NCBI GenBank assembly: GCA_945883905.1
Contig: CAMCYL010000011.1
Coordinates: 1 to 44,944 of the forward strand
Origin: Akkermansia muciniphila
Lineage (GTDB): Bacteria > Verrucomicrobiota > Verrucomicrobiia > Methylacidiphilales > CAMAQI01
DNA length: 44,944 nucleotides
Reading direction: 5' to 3'
The notes below the pieces were generated by a model, which worked only from the letters and a program-made list of their open reading frames with translations, did not search any database and was not told the origin of the DNA. Below, in pieces: positions 35,308 to 44,800 of this stretch (positions within the stretch are counted from its first letter, which is position 1; each line of letters starts with the position of its first letter). The position numbers and the translations under genes were made by a program.

Positions 35308-35825
35308 AAAGTGGGTAAAAGATGGGGGGGAGAGATGCGGCTGTCAATCCTCTGAAATAAACTCTTTCGAACCCATCGCTCGATCGAGAAGTCGGTCTCA
35401 TCTCGAAGGAGTTCTGCCATTGTAAATTCCTCTTCAAAAGCGGAAAAAGTGGTCTCTCCTTCGATCACACGTTTCACACGAGTTAAATAAATCTCCGAGG
35501 TCATGGGTAACCCAAGTCGATAGAGTTCTCCTCCCCCAATTAAAAAACACTTTTGATTGCCTTCGGGAGTCGGGACTTGATCCAACGAAGAAACGACTTC
35601 CACTCCTTCAATCTTCAAATCTTGTCGAGAGACGACGATGTTTCTTCGTTTGGGGAGTGGACGTCCGATCGAATCGTAGGTTTTTCGTCCCATCACAATC
35701 ATATGTCCAGAGGTCAGTGATTTAAACCACTTTAAATCCTCAGGGAGATGCCAAGGTAATCCTCCGTTGACTCCAATGACTCGGTTTTCTGACATTCCGA
35801 CGACGATCGAAAAACGATAGTTCAT
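35283..35825 (-). CDS. folA: Dihydrofolate reductase
   Basis: FolA reduces dihydrofolate to tetrahydrofolate with NADPH. The 180-residue protein has VVGMSENRVIGVNGGLPWHLPEDLKWFK with the active-site acid in PEDL, the NADPH motif MGRKTYDSIGRPL, and IGGGELYRLGL near 115. It is slightly longer than E. coli FolA (159), with an unusual Ser/Pro-rich C-terminal tail encoded largely in the overlap with mqnE. It starts 4 bases after murJ ends. No thymidylate synthase is adjacent, which is a common partner elsewhere. Confidence 0.95.
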   Translation of the reverse strand: MNYRFSIVVGMSENRVIGVNGGLPWHLPEDLKWFKSLTSGHMIVMGRKTYDSIGRPLPKRRNIVVSRQDLKIEGVEVVSSLDQVPTPEGNQKCFLIGGGELYRLGLPMTSEIYLTRVKRVIEGETTFSAFEEEFTMAELLRDETDFSIERWVRKSLFQRIDSRISPPHLLPTLCGNEFNN

Positions 35826-35829
35826 AAAA

Positions 35830-37440
35830 CTATTTTCTACTCCTCTTGCGCTTTAATAGTCCGACAAAAGTGGTCATCTCCTCCATTTTGAGGAGCCATC
35901 CAAACGTTAAATAACTAATGCTGGCGATGAAAATGAGAATGGCTATTTCGATGACCGATTGAACCCCTTGATAACTTCCTTGGAAATCAAAGAAAGAAGT
36001 GAGTTGTTGCAAGCTATAATGAGCGATCAAGATCGCGAGGATCGAGGCAAGAAATATTTTAGAAAGATGAATCGTCCATGAGCCGATCGATCCCAGATTG
36101 AGACGTGATTTCATCGCAAAGAAAAGTTGAAGAAAGTTCATCATTGCGAGTGAACCTGTACTGAGTGCCAGTCCGACGTGGCCTAAGTGAAGAACATAAA
36201 CCGTGAGCGTATTGAGCAGTAAATTAATTCCAATCGCAATCAAACTGACATTCAAAGGAATCTTCGGTAGATCTAAGGCATAGAAGCAGGGGGTTAAAAC
36301 TTTAATCCCTGAATAGCCGACGAGTCCTAAGGTATAGGCTTGTAAGGCAAAGGAGGTTTGTAGGGTATCCTCCGCATGAAATTGTCCATGTTGATAAATT
36401 AATTCGACGATCCGAGGGGCAAAAAAAGCGAGTCCGATAGCGGCGGGAATGGTGAGAAAAAACATAAACCGGAGCGATTCTCTTAAGGTGACTCCAAAGG
36501 CAACGAGATCATTGCGAGCCTGTTGTCGAGCGACCGCCGGCAATGTCGCCGTGGCAATGGCAACACCGAAGAGGCCGATCGGAAATTGAACCAGTCGAAA
36601 GGCGCAGTTTAACCAAGAGAGACCGCCATCGATGTGGGAAGCAAAAATCCCGTTGACCATCACATTGACTTGAACCGCCGAGCCGGCAATCACACTCGGA
36701 ATCATTAAAAACCAGACCTCTCGTAATCCAGGGTGATTCCAATCCCAGCGAAAATGAAATCGAAATCCGAGCCGCCAAAGGGTGGGGAGTTGAACGACTA
36801 ATTGGGCTAATCCTCCCAGTAAAACACCGAAGGCAACTCCGATTAATCCTTTTTCGGTAAAATGAGGATTGAAGATTTTCTCTTGAGGCTCAAAGAGGTA
36901 GGCGAAAAATACCCCTGCAATGATGGAGACAAAGTTGAAAGCGCTGGAGGCGGAGGAGGGGATTCCAAAGATCATCTTTGCATTGAGCATTCCCATCACA
37001 AGAGCCGCCAAGGAGACAAAGACAATAAATGGAAATAAGATCTGCGTGAGTTGGACCGTTAATTCGAATTTTCCGGGAACGTTGTGAAATCCCGGATTAG
37101 TGATTGCGACAATCCCAGGAGAAAAAAAGATACCGCCGAGACAAAGAATGCCCATGCCGAGGAGTAAGAGGGTCAAAACAAGATTGGCTAAATCCCAAGC
37201 GGAACGCTCCCCCTCTTTTTCCAGTTTTTTTGTAAAGACGCTTGTAAAGGCAGTGGATAAGGCTCCTTCAGCAAATAGGTCGCGAAAGAGATTCGGAATT
37301 TTGAAGGCTCCTAGATAGGCATCGTAAAATTTTCCAGCCCCAAAAAGCGAGATAAAGACAATCTCTCGGACGAGCCCTAAAACTCGTGATCCCATCACTG
37401 CGATTGAAACAATCACTGCCGATTTACGTGTGCCACTCAT
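35830..37440 (-). CDS. murJ: Lipid II flippase MurJ (MviN)
   Basis: MurJ moves lipid II across the inner membrane for peptidoglycan synthesis. The 536-residue protein has about 14 hydrophobic helices and the N-terminal family block SVLGSRVLGLVREIVF-like (VMGSRVLGLVREIV), FYDAYLGAFKIPNLFRDLFAEGALSTAFTSVF, and the IYQHGQF loop. It starts at the ATG at 37440, and the 173 bp between it and argD form a divergent promoter region in which I see no clear motif. It heads the minus-strand run with folA and the mqn genes. Confidence 0.95.
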   Translation of the reverse strand: MSGTRKSAVIVSIAVMGSRVLGLVREIVFISLFGAGKFYDAYLGAFKIPNLFRDLFAEGALSTAFTSVFTKKLEKEGERSAWDLANLVLTLLLLGMGILCLGGIFFSPGIVAITNPGFHNVPGKFELTVQLTQILFPFIVFVSLAALVMGMLNAKMIFGIPSSASSAFNFVSIIAGVFFAYLFEPQEKIFNPHFTEKGLIGVAFGVLLGGLAQLVVQLPTLWRLGFRFHFRWDWNHPGLREVWFLMIPSVIAGSAVQVNVMVNGIFASHIDGGLSWLNCAFRLVQFPIGLFGVAIATATLPAVARQQARNDLVAFGVTLRESLRFMFFLTIPAAIGLAFFAPRIVELIYQHGQFHAEDTLQTSFALQAYTLGLVGYSGIKVLTPCFYALDLPKIPLNVSLIAIGINLLLNTLTVYVLHLGHVGLALSTGSLAMMNFLQLFFAMKSRLNLGSIGSWTIHLSKIFLASILAILIAHYSLQQLTSFFDFQGSYQGVQSVIEIAILIFIASISYLTFGWLLKMEEMTTFVGLLKRKRSRK

Positions 37441-37613
37441 TTATTATCCCCCTTTCTAACGATGGAGAGTCACTTCACAACCTAAAAGAAAAGTTCTGGA
37501 ATTTGAGACCATGAAATAATCTCTGAACTGGATCGAGATTGAGATTCCTCTCCGAAGAGAATAATGCTTTACAATCTATTCCATGAAGAGACTCTTTTCC
37601 CCTTGTTTATTTT

Positions 37614-38801
37614 ATGAACACTACCAAATCCCTTTACGACCAATATGTCGTCCCCTCCTACTCACGTTCATTGGTGATGACTCATGGAAAGGGGACTGAA
37701 ATTTGGGATGATTCTGGGAAACGTTACCTCGATTTTGGGGGAGGCATTGCCGTAAACTGCCTTGGGCATGCGCCTCAGGTCGTTGCGGAGACACTGCATC
37801 GACAGGCCTCTGAATTGATTCATACCTCGAATCTCTACTACCATGCGAAACAAGGGGAGCTTGCACAAAAGCTGGTTGAACTCACGGGTCCGGGAAAAAT
37901 CTTCTTTTGTAATAGTGGAGCAGAGGCGAATGAATGTCTGTATAAGCTGGCAAGACGATTTGGAAATGCAGAGGGACGATTTGAAATTATTACGACGCTT
38001 AATTCCTTTCACGGAAGAACCCTTGCGGGAATTGCGGCCACAGGACAAGAGAAGATTAAAAGCGGTTTTGGTCCTTTGATGACCGGTTTTGTTCATGTTC
38101 CTTATAATGATTTAGAGGCGGTTCAAAATGCGATCACCCCTCAAACTGCGGCCGTTCTGATCGAGGGAATTCAAGGGGAGAGTGGGGTTTATGCGGCCTC
38201 TCCGGAGTTTTTACTCGGCCTTCGAAAACTTTGTACCGAGAAAAATATTTTACTCCTCATGGATTGCGTTCAATGCGGAATGTTCCGAACCGGAAAATTC
38301 ATGAGTTACGAGCAGATTTTAGCCGATCATCCGAACGGAAAGGCATTTCTTCCCGACGGCATTTCGATGGCGAAATCCCTTGGAAGCGGATTTCCGATTG
38401 GGGCGACATGGATTCGGACTCCCTACGCCGATCTGCTTCAGCCCGGCTCACATGGAACGACTTATGGGGGAACTCCTCTGGCTTGTGCGGTTGCGTTAAC
38501 GGTACTTGAGACGATTCAAAAAAATAATCTTCCGGCTTCTATTGAAGTGGTTGGAAAAAAAATCCTAACGACACTCACTCCACTTTTAGGAGGAAAGCAT
38601 CTGAAATCCCTTCGTGGAATGGGGGGAATGATCGGTATTGAAACCGATCAAACCGGTCTTGAAATGGCGACTCAACTTCGTGAAGAGGGACTTCTTGTGG
38701 CCCCCGCTGGTGGGAATAATTTTAGACTTCTCCCCCCTTACAATGTCAAAGAAGAGGAAGTGAACGAGGCCTTGGTAATCTTAACGCGGAAACTCTCATG
38801 A
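37614..38801 (+). CDS. argD: Acetylornithine aminotransferase (ArgD), class III
   Basis: ArgD converts N-acetylglutamate semialdehyde to N-acetylornithine in arginine synthesis with PLP. The 395-residue protein has CNSGAEANE, SFHGRTLAG, IQGESGVYAASPEFL, and the PLP lysine in SMAKSLGSGFPIGA. The motif around the PLP-ring aspartate reads MDCVQCGMFRTG where DEVQxGxGRTG is usual, so the normal Glu is Cys. Its stop overlaps argF by 4 bp (38798-38801). Ornithine aminotransferase is a related alternative, but the argF coupling favours ArgD. Confidence 0.93.
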   Translation: MNTTKSLYDQYVVPSYSRSLVMTHGKGTEIWDDSGKRYLDFGGGIAVNCLGHAPQVVAETLHRQASELIHTSNLYYHAKQGELAQKLVELTGPGKIFFCNSGAEANECLYKLARRFGNAEGRFEIITTLNSFHGRTLAGIAATGQEKIKSGFGPLMTGFVHVPYNDLEAVQNAITPQTAAVLIEGIQGESGVYAASPEFLLGLRKLCTEKNILLLMDCVQCGMFRTGKFMSYEQILADHPNGKAFLPDGISMAKSLGSGFPIGATWIRTPYADLLQPGSHGTTYGGTPLACAVALTVLETIQKNNLPASIEVVGKKILTTLTPLLGGKHLKSLRGMGGMIGIETDQTGLEMATQLREEGLLVAPAGGNNFRLLPPYNVKEEEVNEALVILTRKLS

Positions 38802-39688
38802 GCTCTATTAAAAGTTTATTAAAAATTCAAGATCTCTCAAAAGAGGATGTTTCTGCTATTTTTAATTCAGCCACAGAATTTAAAAAAAACCGTCAAAATC
38901 CCACCCGATTTCCTTTAAAAGCTCAAAGCTGGGGATTGATCTTTAGTAAATCCTCGACGAGAACGCGTGTCTCTTTTGAGGTTGCTGTCCGAGAGCTGGG
39001 GGGGGCTCCGATGTTTCTCAACGCACAGGATATTCAACTGGGCCGAGGGGAACCGATCAAAGATACGGCACGGGTTTTAGGACGAATGATCCATGGAGCG
39101 ATCATCCGTACCTATGCCCAAACGGATGTCCTTGATTTCGCAAAATACAGTCAGATTCCTACAGTGAATGCCTTAACGGACGAGGAACATCCTTGCCAAA
39201 TCTTAACTGATATTTTTACCTTTGAAGAAAAACGGGGATCGATCAAAGGTAAAACCGTTGCCTTTATTGGGGATGCTGCCTGTAATGTCCCTCGCTCTTG
39301 GGTTTTTGCCGCAGAGCTCTTAGGATTCCATCTTCATCTTGCCGCCCCCAAAGGCTATCAATCGACGGTACAAAACAGTCACACTCAATTTTTCACCTCC
39401 CCTCAAGAGGCGGCTAAGGGGGCTCATCTGCTCTATACCGATGTCTGGGTCTCGATGGGAATGGAGTCCGAGGCCGCGGTTCGTGAGAAGGCCTTTCAGG
39501 GATATCAACTTAATCATGAGCTCCTCAAACTCGCTTCGCCAGAGGCGCTTGTGATGCATTGCCTTCCGGCCTATCGAGGAAAAGAGATCACGGAGGCTCT
39601 TTTGGAGGAACGTTCGCAAGAGATCTTTGACCAAGCAGAAAACCGACTCCATCTTCAAAAAGGGATCCTTGATTGGATCGTTTCTTAG
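38798..39688 (+). CDS. argF: Ornithine carbamoyltransferase (ArgF)
   Basis: ArgF makes citrulline from ornithine and carbamoyl phosphate. The 296-residue protein has the carbamoyl-phosphate motif SSTRTR, EEHPCQ near 131-136, the GDAACNV variant of the second binding loop, DVWVSMG for ornithine, and the catalytic Cys in HCLPAYRGKEI. Length is slightly short for the family (about 310). It overlaps argD by 4 bp and its TAG stop overlaps the stop of the convergent lipoprotein gene. Confidence 0.94.
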   Translation: MSSIKSLLKIQDLSKEDVSAIFNSATEFKKNRQNPTRFPLKAQSWGLIFSKSSTRTRVSFEVAVRELGGAPMFLNAQDIQLGRGEPIKDTARVLGRMIHGAIIRTYAQTDVLDFAKYSQIPTVNALTDEEHPCQILTDIFTFEEKRGSIKGKTVAFIGDAACNVPRSWVFAAELLGFHLHLAAPKGYQSTVQNSHTQFFTSPQEAAKGAHLLYTDVWVSMGMESEAAVREKAFQGYQLNHELLKLASPEALVMHCLPAYRGKEITEALLEERSQEIFDQAENRLHLQKGILDWIVS

Positions 39689-40947
39689 TCCTCAAGCATT
39701 CTTTTTACCCAGAGAACCTTGATTTTTTGTTCTGGATCTCGTGATATTTTTAAAGTTTCCATTGGTTTTTTCTGAGAACTCGATCCGACTCCTTGCCAAA
39801 GAATTTCAGCTCCCTCTGGGGGAATGTTTAAAAAAACAAAATGCAGAGAGTGTGGAAGATTTTCCCAAGAGCGTAAGTCGGCCTCGGGTTGAGTGACTGC
39901 GGAGAAGATTCCGGTTCCGATCGCCGCTAAACCTAAAACTCCGGCGGCGATCCCGCTCTTCTCTGTCTGACTCGCAACGACTGCTCCGCCCGCGAGTCCA
40001 AGGGTCGCATTCTGTGTATCCTCCTTGAAACTGGCTTTATCTCCTAAGACGGCATCGATCTGTCTTCCTCCGCGAGTCGTGGCTTGAAAATAGAGACTTT
40101 CGGTCGCTGAATAAATGGTATGCTCTCCCTGTTTTAACTCTATTTTTTCGATTGAAGGCGTGACCTCTTTGAACCGTAGTTTTTCTCCAAACTGTCCATC
40201 CCCCCATTTAATCGGTCCCTTTCCGGATTCAAAAATGAGTAAGGTATTGGTCTCCACATTGGGGATACTCATGTTTTCTCGGTAAGAAAAAAATTTCTTA
40301 ACTCGGGAGAGGGCTTGATCGGCGGTGTTAGAATCATTTTGAGCATAGGAAGCAAGGGCTAAGGCCAATTCGGCAATCGTCCAATCGCCGCTGAATTGAG
40401 GGTCATCCTCTTGGGTGATATCCATGAGTTGAGCTCTTTTAAAACAGGCAGCGGCGTTTCCGAACTCTTGGTCTTGCAGATAAAGGAGTCCTCGATAAAG
40501 ATAGAGCATAGAACGCTCGTACGGTTCTCCCTTAAACCATTTCTCCTTTTCTCCGACAAACTTACTTTTGGTTCTTTCGGCTTGTGCCGCTCCATATTGA
40601 AGCGCTTCGACTTCACGTATCGCCTGATCAAAGGTCTCTCTCGCTAGATCTTGGTAGCCTAAACGATTTGCAGCAACTCCTCCACGCATCGCATGGAGAA
40701 CAGAGTTTTGACGTCCCTCCGCATAGAGCGAGAAGAAGTGGGTGCGAAGTTCTAAAGGGATCTGTTTTCGTTCGAGCGTCGCATTAGCTGTTTGAATAAC
40801 CTCGACCGGAATCTCTTTTCCGGAGGCGGAACGAGTTTCATGAGCCGCACAGCCGCCCCAGAAAATAAAAAGCAGAAGAGAAAATCCACCCGCCCCCAAT
40901 CGTTTATCGATAGACCGAGTTTTCACGGCCCTCTTTTTTGATCTCAT
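39685..40947 (-). CDS. COG3014-like lipoprotein with TPR-like repeats
   Basis: The ~420-residue protein has a basic N-terminus, a hydrophobic stretch and a lipobox-like WGGC, so it is probably a lipoprotein. The middle (about 100-230) has helical repeats such as SMLYLYRGLLYLQDQEFGNAAACFKRAQL, resembling TPRs. A later NTLLIFESGKGP matches what I recall of COG3014 proteins, which sit next to lpoB. A glycine/alanine-rich membrane-like segment is near 330-360. ATG 40947 is used. A GTG at 40926 behind AGAGGG would shorten the basic leader, while an upstream ATG would overlap lpoB by 71 bp. It is probably a partner of LpoB in outer-membrane-side control of peptidoglycan synthesis. Confidence 0.65.
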   Translation of the reverse strand: MRSKKRAVKTRSIDKRLGAGGFSLLLFIFWGGCAAHETRSASGKEIPVEVIQTANATLERKQIPLELRTHFFSLYAEGRQNSVLHAMRGGVAANRLGYQDLARETFDQAIREVEALQYGAAQAERTKSKFVGEKEKWFKGEPYERSMLYLYRGLLYLQDQEFGNAAACFKRAQLMDITQEDDPQFSGDWTIAELALALASYAQNDSNTADQALSRVKKFFSYRENMSIPNVETNTLLIFESGKGPIKWGDGQFGEKLRFKEVTPSIEKIELKQGEHTIYSATESLYFQATTRGGRQIDAVLGDKASFKEDTQNATLGLAGGAVVASQTEKSGIAAGVLGLAAIGTGIFSAVTQPEADLRSWENLPHSLHFVFLNIPPEGAEILWQGVGSSSQKKPMETLKISRDPEQKIKVLWVKRMLED

Positions 40948-41488
40948 ATTGGTTTTCCCAAACCAGAAGGTCATTTGAATCCACTAACTTGAAGGACACT
41001 AAAAAGTAATCGCTTTGTCCTTTGCTGTTAGAGGAGGAAATTCCTTGGAGATCGGCAGTCATTAAATAATCGTAGCTGGAGGCCTTTCTGGACTGACCTC
41101 CATGAACCGCTCCGGACTCACGGAGTTCTTCTTCTCGTTCATTCGTTTTTGCTCCGGTATCGCGTGCGAGAAAACGAACTTTTCCCGCACCATATTGCAT
41201 GAGGGCGCCTCGTACTTTCGTTGTATACAAACTGACATCAATAGGGGAGGCACTTTTGTTCGTCACAGGCGTAATCATCACAATAGGGGGTTGAGGTGCA
41301 GTGGCGATGGCGGGGGTTAAAAGAATCGATTGAACCGCTTTTTGAGCGGCGGCAGAGATATCCTGAGATTCGACTCCCGTTCCTGCGATCGAACCTTGGG
41401 CATGGGGATCGACATATTGAACTGAGGACTCCTCTTTCGCACAACCGATTAATCCAATGATGACCGCAAGCAGAAAGATTTTTTTCAT
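40904..41488 (-). CDS. lpoB: Penicillin-binding-protein activator LpoB-like lipoprotein
   Basis: The 194-residue protein has a lipoprotein signal with LIGC (Cys16). The mature part carries the LpoB pattern: SQDISAAAQKAVQSIL, PPIVMITPVTNKSASPIDVSLYTTKVRGAL, and DYLMTADLQGIS...SFKLVDSNDLLVWENQYEIKKE. In E. coli LpoB crosses the periplasm and activates PBP1b. It overlaps the COG3014-like gene, and that gene pair is known from other diderms. It lies divergent from the RmlD-like gene. Confidence 0.85.
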   Translation of the reverse strand: MKKIFLLAVIIGLIGCAKEESSVQYVDPHAQGSIAGTGVESQDISAAAQKAVQSILLTPAIATAPQPPIVMITPVTNKSASPIDVSLYTTKVRGALMQYGAGKVRFLARDTGAKTNEREEELRESGAVHGGQSRKASSYDYLMTADLQGISSSNSKGQSDYFLVSFKLVDSNDLLVWENQYEIKKEGRENSVYR

Positions 41489-41584
41489 AAAGTGAGTTTA
41501 ATCTAATTCAACTTCTGTAATTTAAAAGGGGATTTTTTTGGACTTTTCTTGACGAGCGGAGGAGTTCGAGAGAACCTCTCATTT

Positions 41585-42388
41585 ATGAGTCGAATCTGCA
41601 TCGTGGGACACCAAGGAATGCTCGGTCATTTGCTAAAAAATTATTTTGGTGATCTCGGACATGAATGTCTCCATGTGACAAAGCGATATTCTGTTGCTGA
41701 AGCGGAAGTTTGGTTTGATGAACTTCTTCAATTAGAGCCGGAATGGGTTATTAATTGTGCTTCAATTTCGATTAAATCGGAAATTCCTAAACAGATGCAG
41801 TGGGAGGTTAATTTCTCCTTACCGTTTCTCCTCGCAAAGGCGCTTCCGGATGGGGTGGGGCTTATTCAAGCCAGCTCTGACGCTGTATTTCCAAGTCGTG
41901 GAGGAGATCCTTATTGGGCAGAGGATCCGTTGAATCCAGAGGATGACTATGGGCTTGCTAAAAAGATGGCAGAAGAGTCGATCACGAGACCGTATCATTT
42001 TATAATCCGTTCTTGTCTGATTGGACCGGAACAAAAAGGGGCTCAAAATCTTCTCAGTTGGACTCTCGCTCAAGGGGAAAGTTTTTCCGGTTACTCTAAT
42101 CATCGTTTTAACGGGATTACGACATTGCAATGGGCAAAACTTGCGGAGCGAATTATGAAGGGTGAATTTCCAGTTCAAAAATTACTCCAACCTGCAACCG
42201 ATCCAGCGATTTCGCTTTTTGATTTGATGCATCAGATTCGCAATACATGGAATGCTCCTGCAACGATCAATGAAATTAAATCCCCCGAGCCTTTAAATCG
42301 AATTTTGATCTCCAACGTTGAGGTGCCTTATATTCAAGAACAGTTAACGGAACTTTATCATTGGATGAATAAACCAATCTTATCATAA
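41585..42388 (+). CDS. RmlD-like sugar-nucleotide reductase (extended SDR)
   Basis: The 267-residue protein starts MSRICIVGHQGMLGHLLKNYF with a GxxGxLG cofactor loop, has NCASISIKSEIP and ASSDAVF in the usual order, and a YGLAKKMAE catalytic Tyr/Lys pair (YxxxK). Family RmlD enzymes reduce dTDP-4-dehydrorhamnose; others are NAD-dependent epimerases. No other rhamnose genes are here, so the substrate is open. The start at ATG 41585 is chosen over a TTG 36 bases upstream because the fold begins there. Confidence 0.8.
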   Translation: MSRICIVGHQGMLGHLLKNYFGDLGHECLHVTKRYSVAEAEVWFDELLQLEPEWVINCASISIKSEIPKQMQWEVNFSLPFLLAKALPDGVGLIQASSDAVFPSRGGDPYWAEDPLNPEDDYGLAKKMAEESITRPYHFIIRSCLIGPEQKGAQNLLSWTLAQGESFSGYSNHRFNGITTLQWAKLAERIMKGEFPVQKLLQPATDPAISLFDLMHQIRNTWNAPATINEIKSPEPLNRILISNVEVPYIQEQLTELYHWMNKPILS

Positions 42389-42408
42389 TAAGCTTCAATA
42401 ATCCTGAT

Positions 42409-43689
42409 TTACGATCGTATTCGTGAGCTTGCGATCAGGGGACCCATTTTTTCTTCGATTCGTTCACAGGTTTTTTCGACCCCGTTTTCAGCGCTTACCT
42501 TAAATCCAATTTGTCGTGCTTTTTCAAATGCGTCTTGCTCTTTGAGTTTTTCAAAAGCTTTTCGAAAATCTTTTCCTTTTCTTTGATTTCGTTGAAGAAC
42601 AACGGCAATTCCTAATCCCTCTAATCGCATCGCATTATTCGGTTGATCGAAGGCATAAGGACAAGCCACGCTGGGGATTCCGGCTCTGAGGCTTTGACCG
42701 ACTCCCCCGACGCCACATTGATGAACGACCCCCTTGCAATGGGGCATTAATTTATCGTGGGGAGCGTAAAGAATCGCAATGACATTGGAGGGGAGGTTCT
42801 TCGGTCTGTTTTCCTCACGACCCACCAGTAGTACGGCTCTTTCTGAAGTGTCTTCGACGGCAGAAACGGCCTCTTGATAAAAATCTCCGGCTTCATAAAT
42901 GGCGACGGTTCCTAAGGTAAATAACCACGGTTTTTCTCCGGCGCCTAAAAAAGATTCTAGATCCGGTTGTAAAAAGGATTCTCTTTCCTCTTTAAAACAA
43001 AAACCGGTTTGATGGAAGTAGGGGGGATAGTCAGAGGGATTGAGTGCAAAATGTTCACTGTACAATTGTAAAACGAGTTGTTTTGACCAGGTTCCGAAAA
43101 GGTAATTAGGGTGAGGGGGGAGTCCTTGTCGTTGATAAAAAAGATCAAGGGTCGGTCGTACCGTTTTTTGACACCATTTTTCTCCTAGTTTCCAGAAAAA
43201 ATCGTTGAACCATTCTCCGAGGACTCCTTTAAAAGGTTGATGATAGGCCCCAGCAGGAGCGCTGTACCGAGATCGAATGACCCCAGGCGCCAAGGTGACC
43301 GTAACAAAGGGAATGCCGGTTTTTTGTGCCACTACCGGTGCAGCCAAAACAAAATGATGAGCGATTAAGAGGTCCTGATTTTCGACTTCACGTAAAAGGA
43401 GTTCGACCGAGAGATCTAATTGAGGAGCAAAAAATTGTTTCACAAAAAGATTAAGTGCGGTGAGTCCCATTTTTTGGTGACTCAAAATCTCTGGATAATC
43501 AAAGATGACCTCAGGACTGACATAGCTCTCTGTGGGGATAAATCGAATTCCAGCCTTTTGACTCTCCTCTTGCCAATAGGGATTTGCTCCCAATGTGACT
43601 TGATGACCTCGTTTTTGGAGTTCAAGAGCGAGAGAGAGAAAGGGATGAAAATCCCCTCGAGATCCCCATGTTGTTAATAAAATTCTCAT
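42409..43689 (-). CDS. UGT-type (GT1) glycosyltransferase
   Basis: The ~426-residue protein begins MRILLTTWGSRGDFHPFLSLALELQKRGHQV, like sterol- and macrolide-type GT1 glycosyltransferases. Its donor-binding part has the VHQCGVGGVGQSLRAGIPSVACPYAFDQPNNAMRLEG segment that binds UDP-sugar. It probably glycosylates a lipid or small molecule. ATG 43689 is used; an in-frame TTG at 43704 would add 5 residues. It ends 20 bp from the convergent RmlD-like gene. The acceptor is unknown. The ~110 bp upstream to the next gene hold nothing I can support. Confidence 0.87.
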   Translation of the reverse strand: MRILLTTWGSRGDFHPFLSLALELQKRGHQVTLGANPYWQEESQKAGIRFIPTESYVSPEVIFDYPEILSHQKMGLTALNLFVKQFFAPQLDLSVELLLREVENQDLLIAHHFVLAAPVVAQKTGIPFVTVTLAPGVIRSRYSAPAGAYHQPFKGVLGEWFNDFFWKLGEKWCQKTVRPTLDLFYQRQGLPPHPNYLFGTWSKQLVLQLYSEHFALNPSDYPPYFHQTGFCFKEERESFLQPDLESFLGAGEKPWLFTLGTVAIYEAGDFYQEAVSAVEDTSERAVLLVGREENRPKNLPSNVIAILYAPHDKLMPHCKGVVHQCGVGGVGQSLRAGIPSVACPYAFDQPNNAMRLEGLGIAVVLQRNQRKGKDFRKAFEKLKEQDAFEKARQIGFKVSAENGVEKTCERIEEKMGPLIASSRIRS

Positions 43690-43815
43690 TCCTTCGGCCT
43701 GCAAATAAAAGTGGTTTGAATTTGAAAAGGAGTCCTGACAAGATACGGGAGCTGCAACGATCGGAAATTAGGAGCGGGTGATCGGTTTCAATATTCGGTT
43801 TGATCTCAGATGAGG

Positions 43816-44649
43816 TTAGGAGTGAGGAGTTGCTTGTAAAAGCTTTTGACCTTTTGAGAGACGCTCTCTTTTTGCCCTTCCTTCAGTTGATTGTCCTCCT
43901 TGCACCATCACAACTCCATCGGTCCCTAATTGAAGTGCGGGTCGTCCTTGAGAGGAGGAGCGATAGTCGGCCTGATTTTCGAGGACTCCGGATGAAGTAA
44001 TTCGGCTGTAACGATAAAAGCCTTGTCCCTTGGGATGAAGGACATGGAGGAATCCTTGCGAATCAAATTTGGATTCGGGGGTAATAAAAGAGACCATATC
44101 TCCCAAACTATAAGTTGCATAAACCTTATTTTCTGAAGGTTCTTCAATACGGGCAAAAACCTGCGTATTCGTAGAGGAGGGAGAAAAACGAATTAAGGAA
44201 TAAACGCGTTGAACTCCGTTTACCGGTTTTGACTCGCTCCAGACCGTGACCCCGTTTGCGACATTCACCATCGTAACAGGAGTGACATGTTGAACTCCCT
44301 CAATCTCGACCACTCCTTGAACATGATAGGCTCCCAATTCCCGAATGGAATAAAGGGGGGTAATGTTAATCGTGATTGTTTTTCGATTTCCTGACTCTAA
44401 GGCGAGGGGTTCGATTGTTAATTTATTGTCCTTTCGAATGCCAGCGCCATTCTGTTCCGTGATGATAAAACTGAGCCAATCTCCGGAGGTTTTGAGGGGA
44501 GCTCCGCTATTATTTAAGACGGTTAATTTGACTGGAATCGGTTCGTAAAGAAGAAATTGATCTCGATCGATTTGAATTCCGACCTGAATTTGAGCGGAGA
44601 CGAAAATCAAATTTACCATCAGGGCTAGAGCCATCCAATAATATCGCAT
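43816..44649 (-). CDS. Exported protein of unknown function
   Basis: The ~277-residue protein starts with a signal peptide (RYYWMALALMVNLIFVSAQIQ). Its N-terminal half has an Ig-like beta-sandwich pattern: DRDQFLLYEPIPVKLTVLNNSG with strand repeats to about residue 115. The C-terminal half is a Ser/Gly/Tyr-rich strand region ending in a basic tail (RAKRERLSKGQK). I do not recognise a family. ATG 44649 is preferred because the signal peptide starts there; an earlier ATG at 44685 is possible. It stands alone, and its regulation is not visible. Confidence 0.7.
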   Translation of the reverse strand: MRYYWMALALMVNLIFVSAQIQVGIQIDRDQFLLYEPIPVKLTVLNNSGAPLKTSGDWLSFIITEQNGAGIRKDNKLTIEPLALESGNRKTITINITPLYSIRELGAYHVQGVVEIEGVQHVTPVTMVNVANGVTVWSESKPVNGVQRVYSLIRFSPSSTNTQVFARIEEPSENKVYATYSLGDMVSFITPESKFDSQGFLHVLHPKGQGFYRYSRITSSGVLENQADYRSSSQGRPALQLGTDGVVMVQGGQSTEGRAKRERLSKGQKLLQATPHS

Positions 44650-44800
44650 CTCAAGAGTGTAACTCAACGAGAGGGGAGAAACCAAGTCAAATCACTGGCG
44701 ACGATGGAACGTTCAGGGTTGATTTATGAAAAGCTGTAAACCTCTTATTATCAGTGACTCATACTTAAGAATTTTCTCTTAGGAATGCTGGAAATCAGGA

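Noticed and set aside
44726-44779. Small frame between the exported protein and the intron
   Set aside because: Sixteen codons only, no ribosome binding site; more likely exon-side non-coding sequence.
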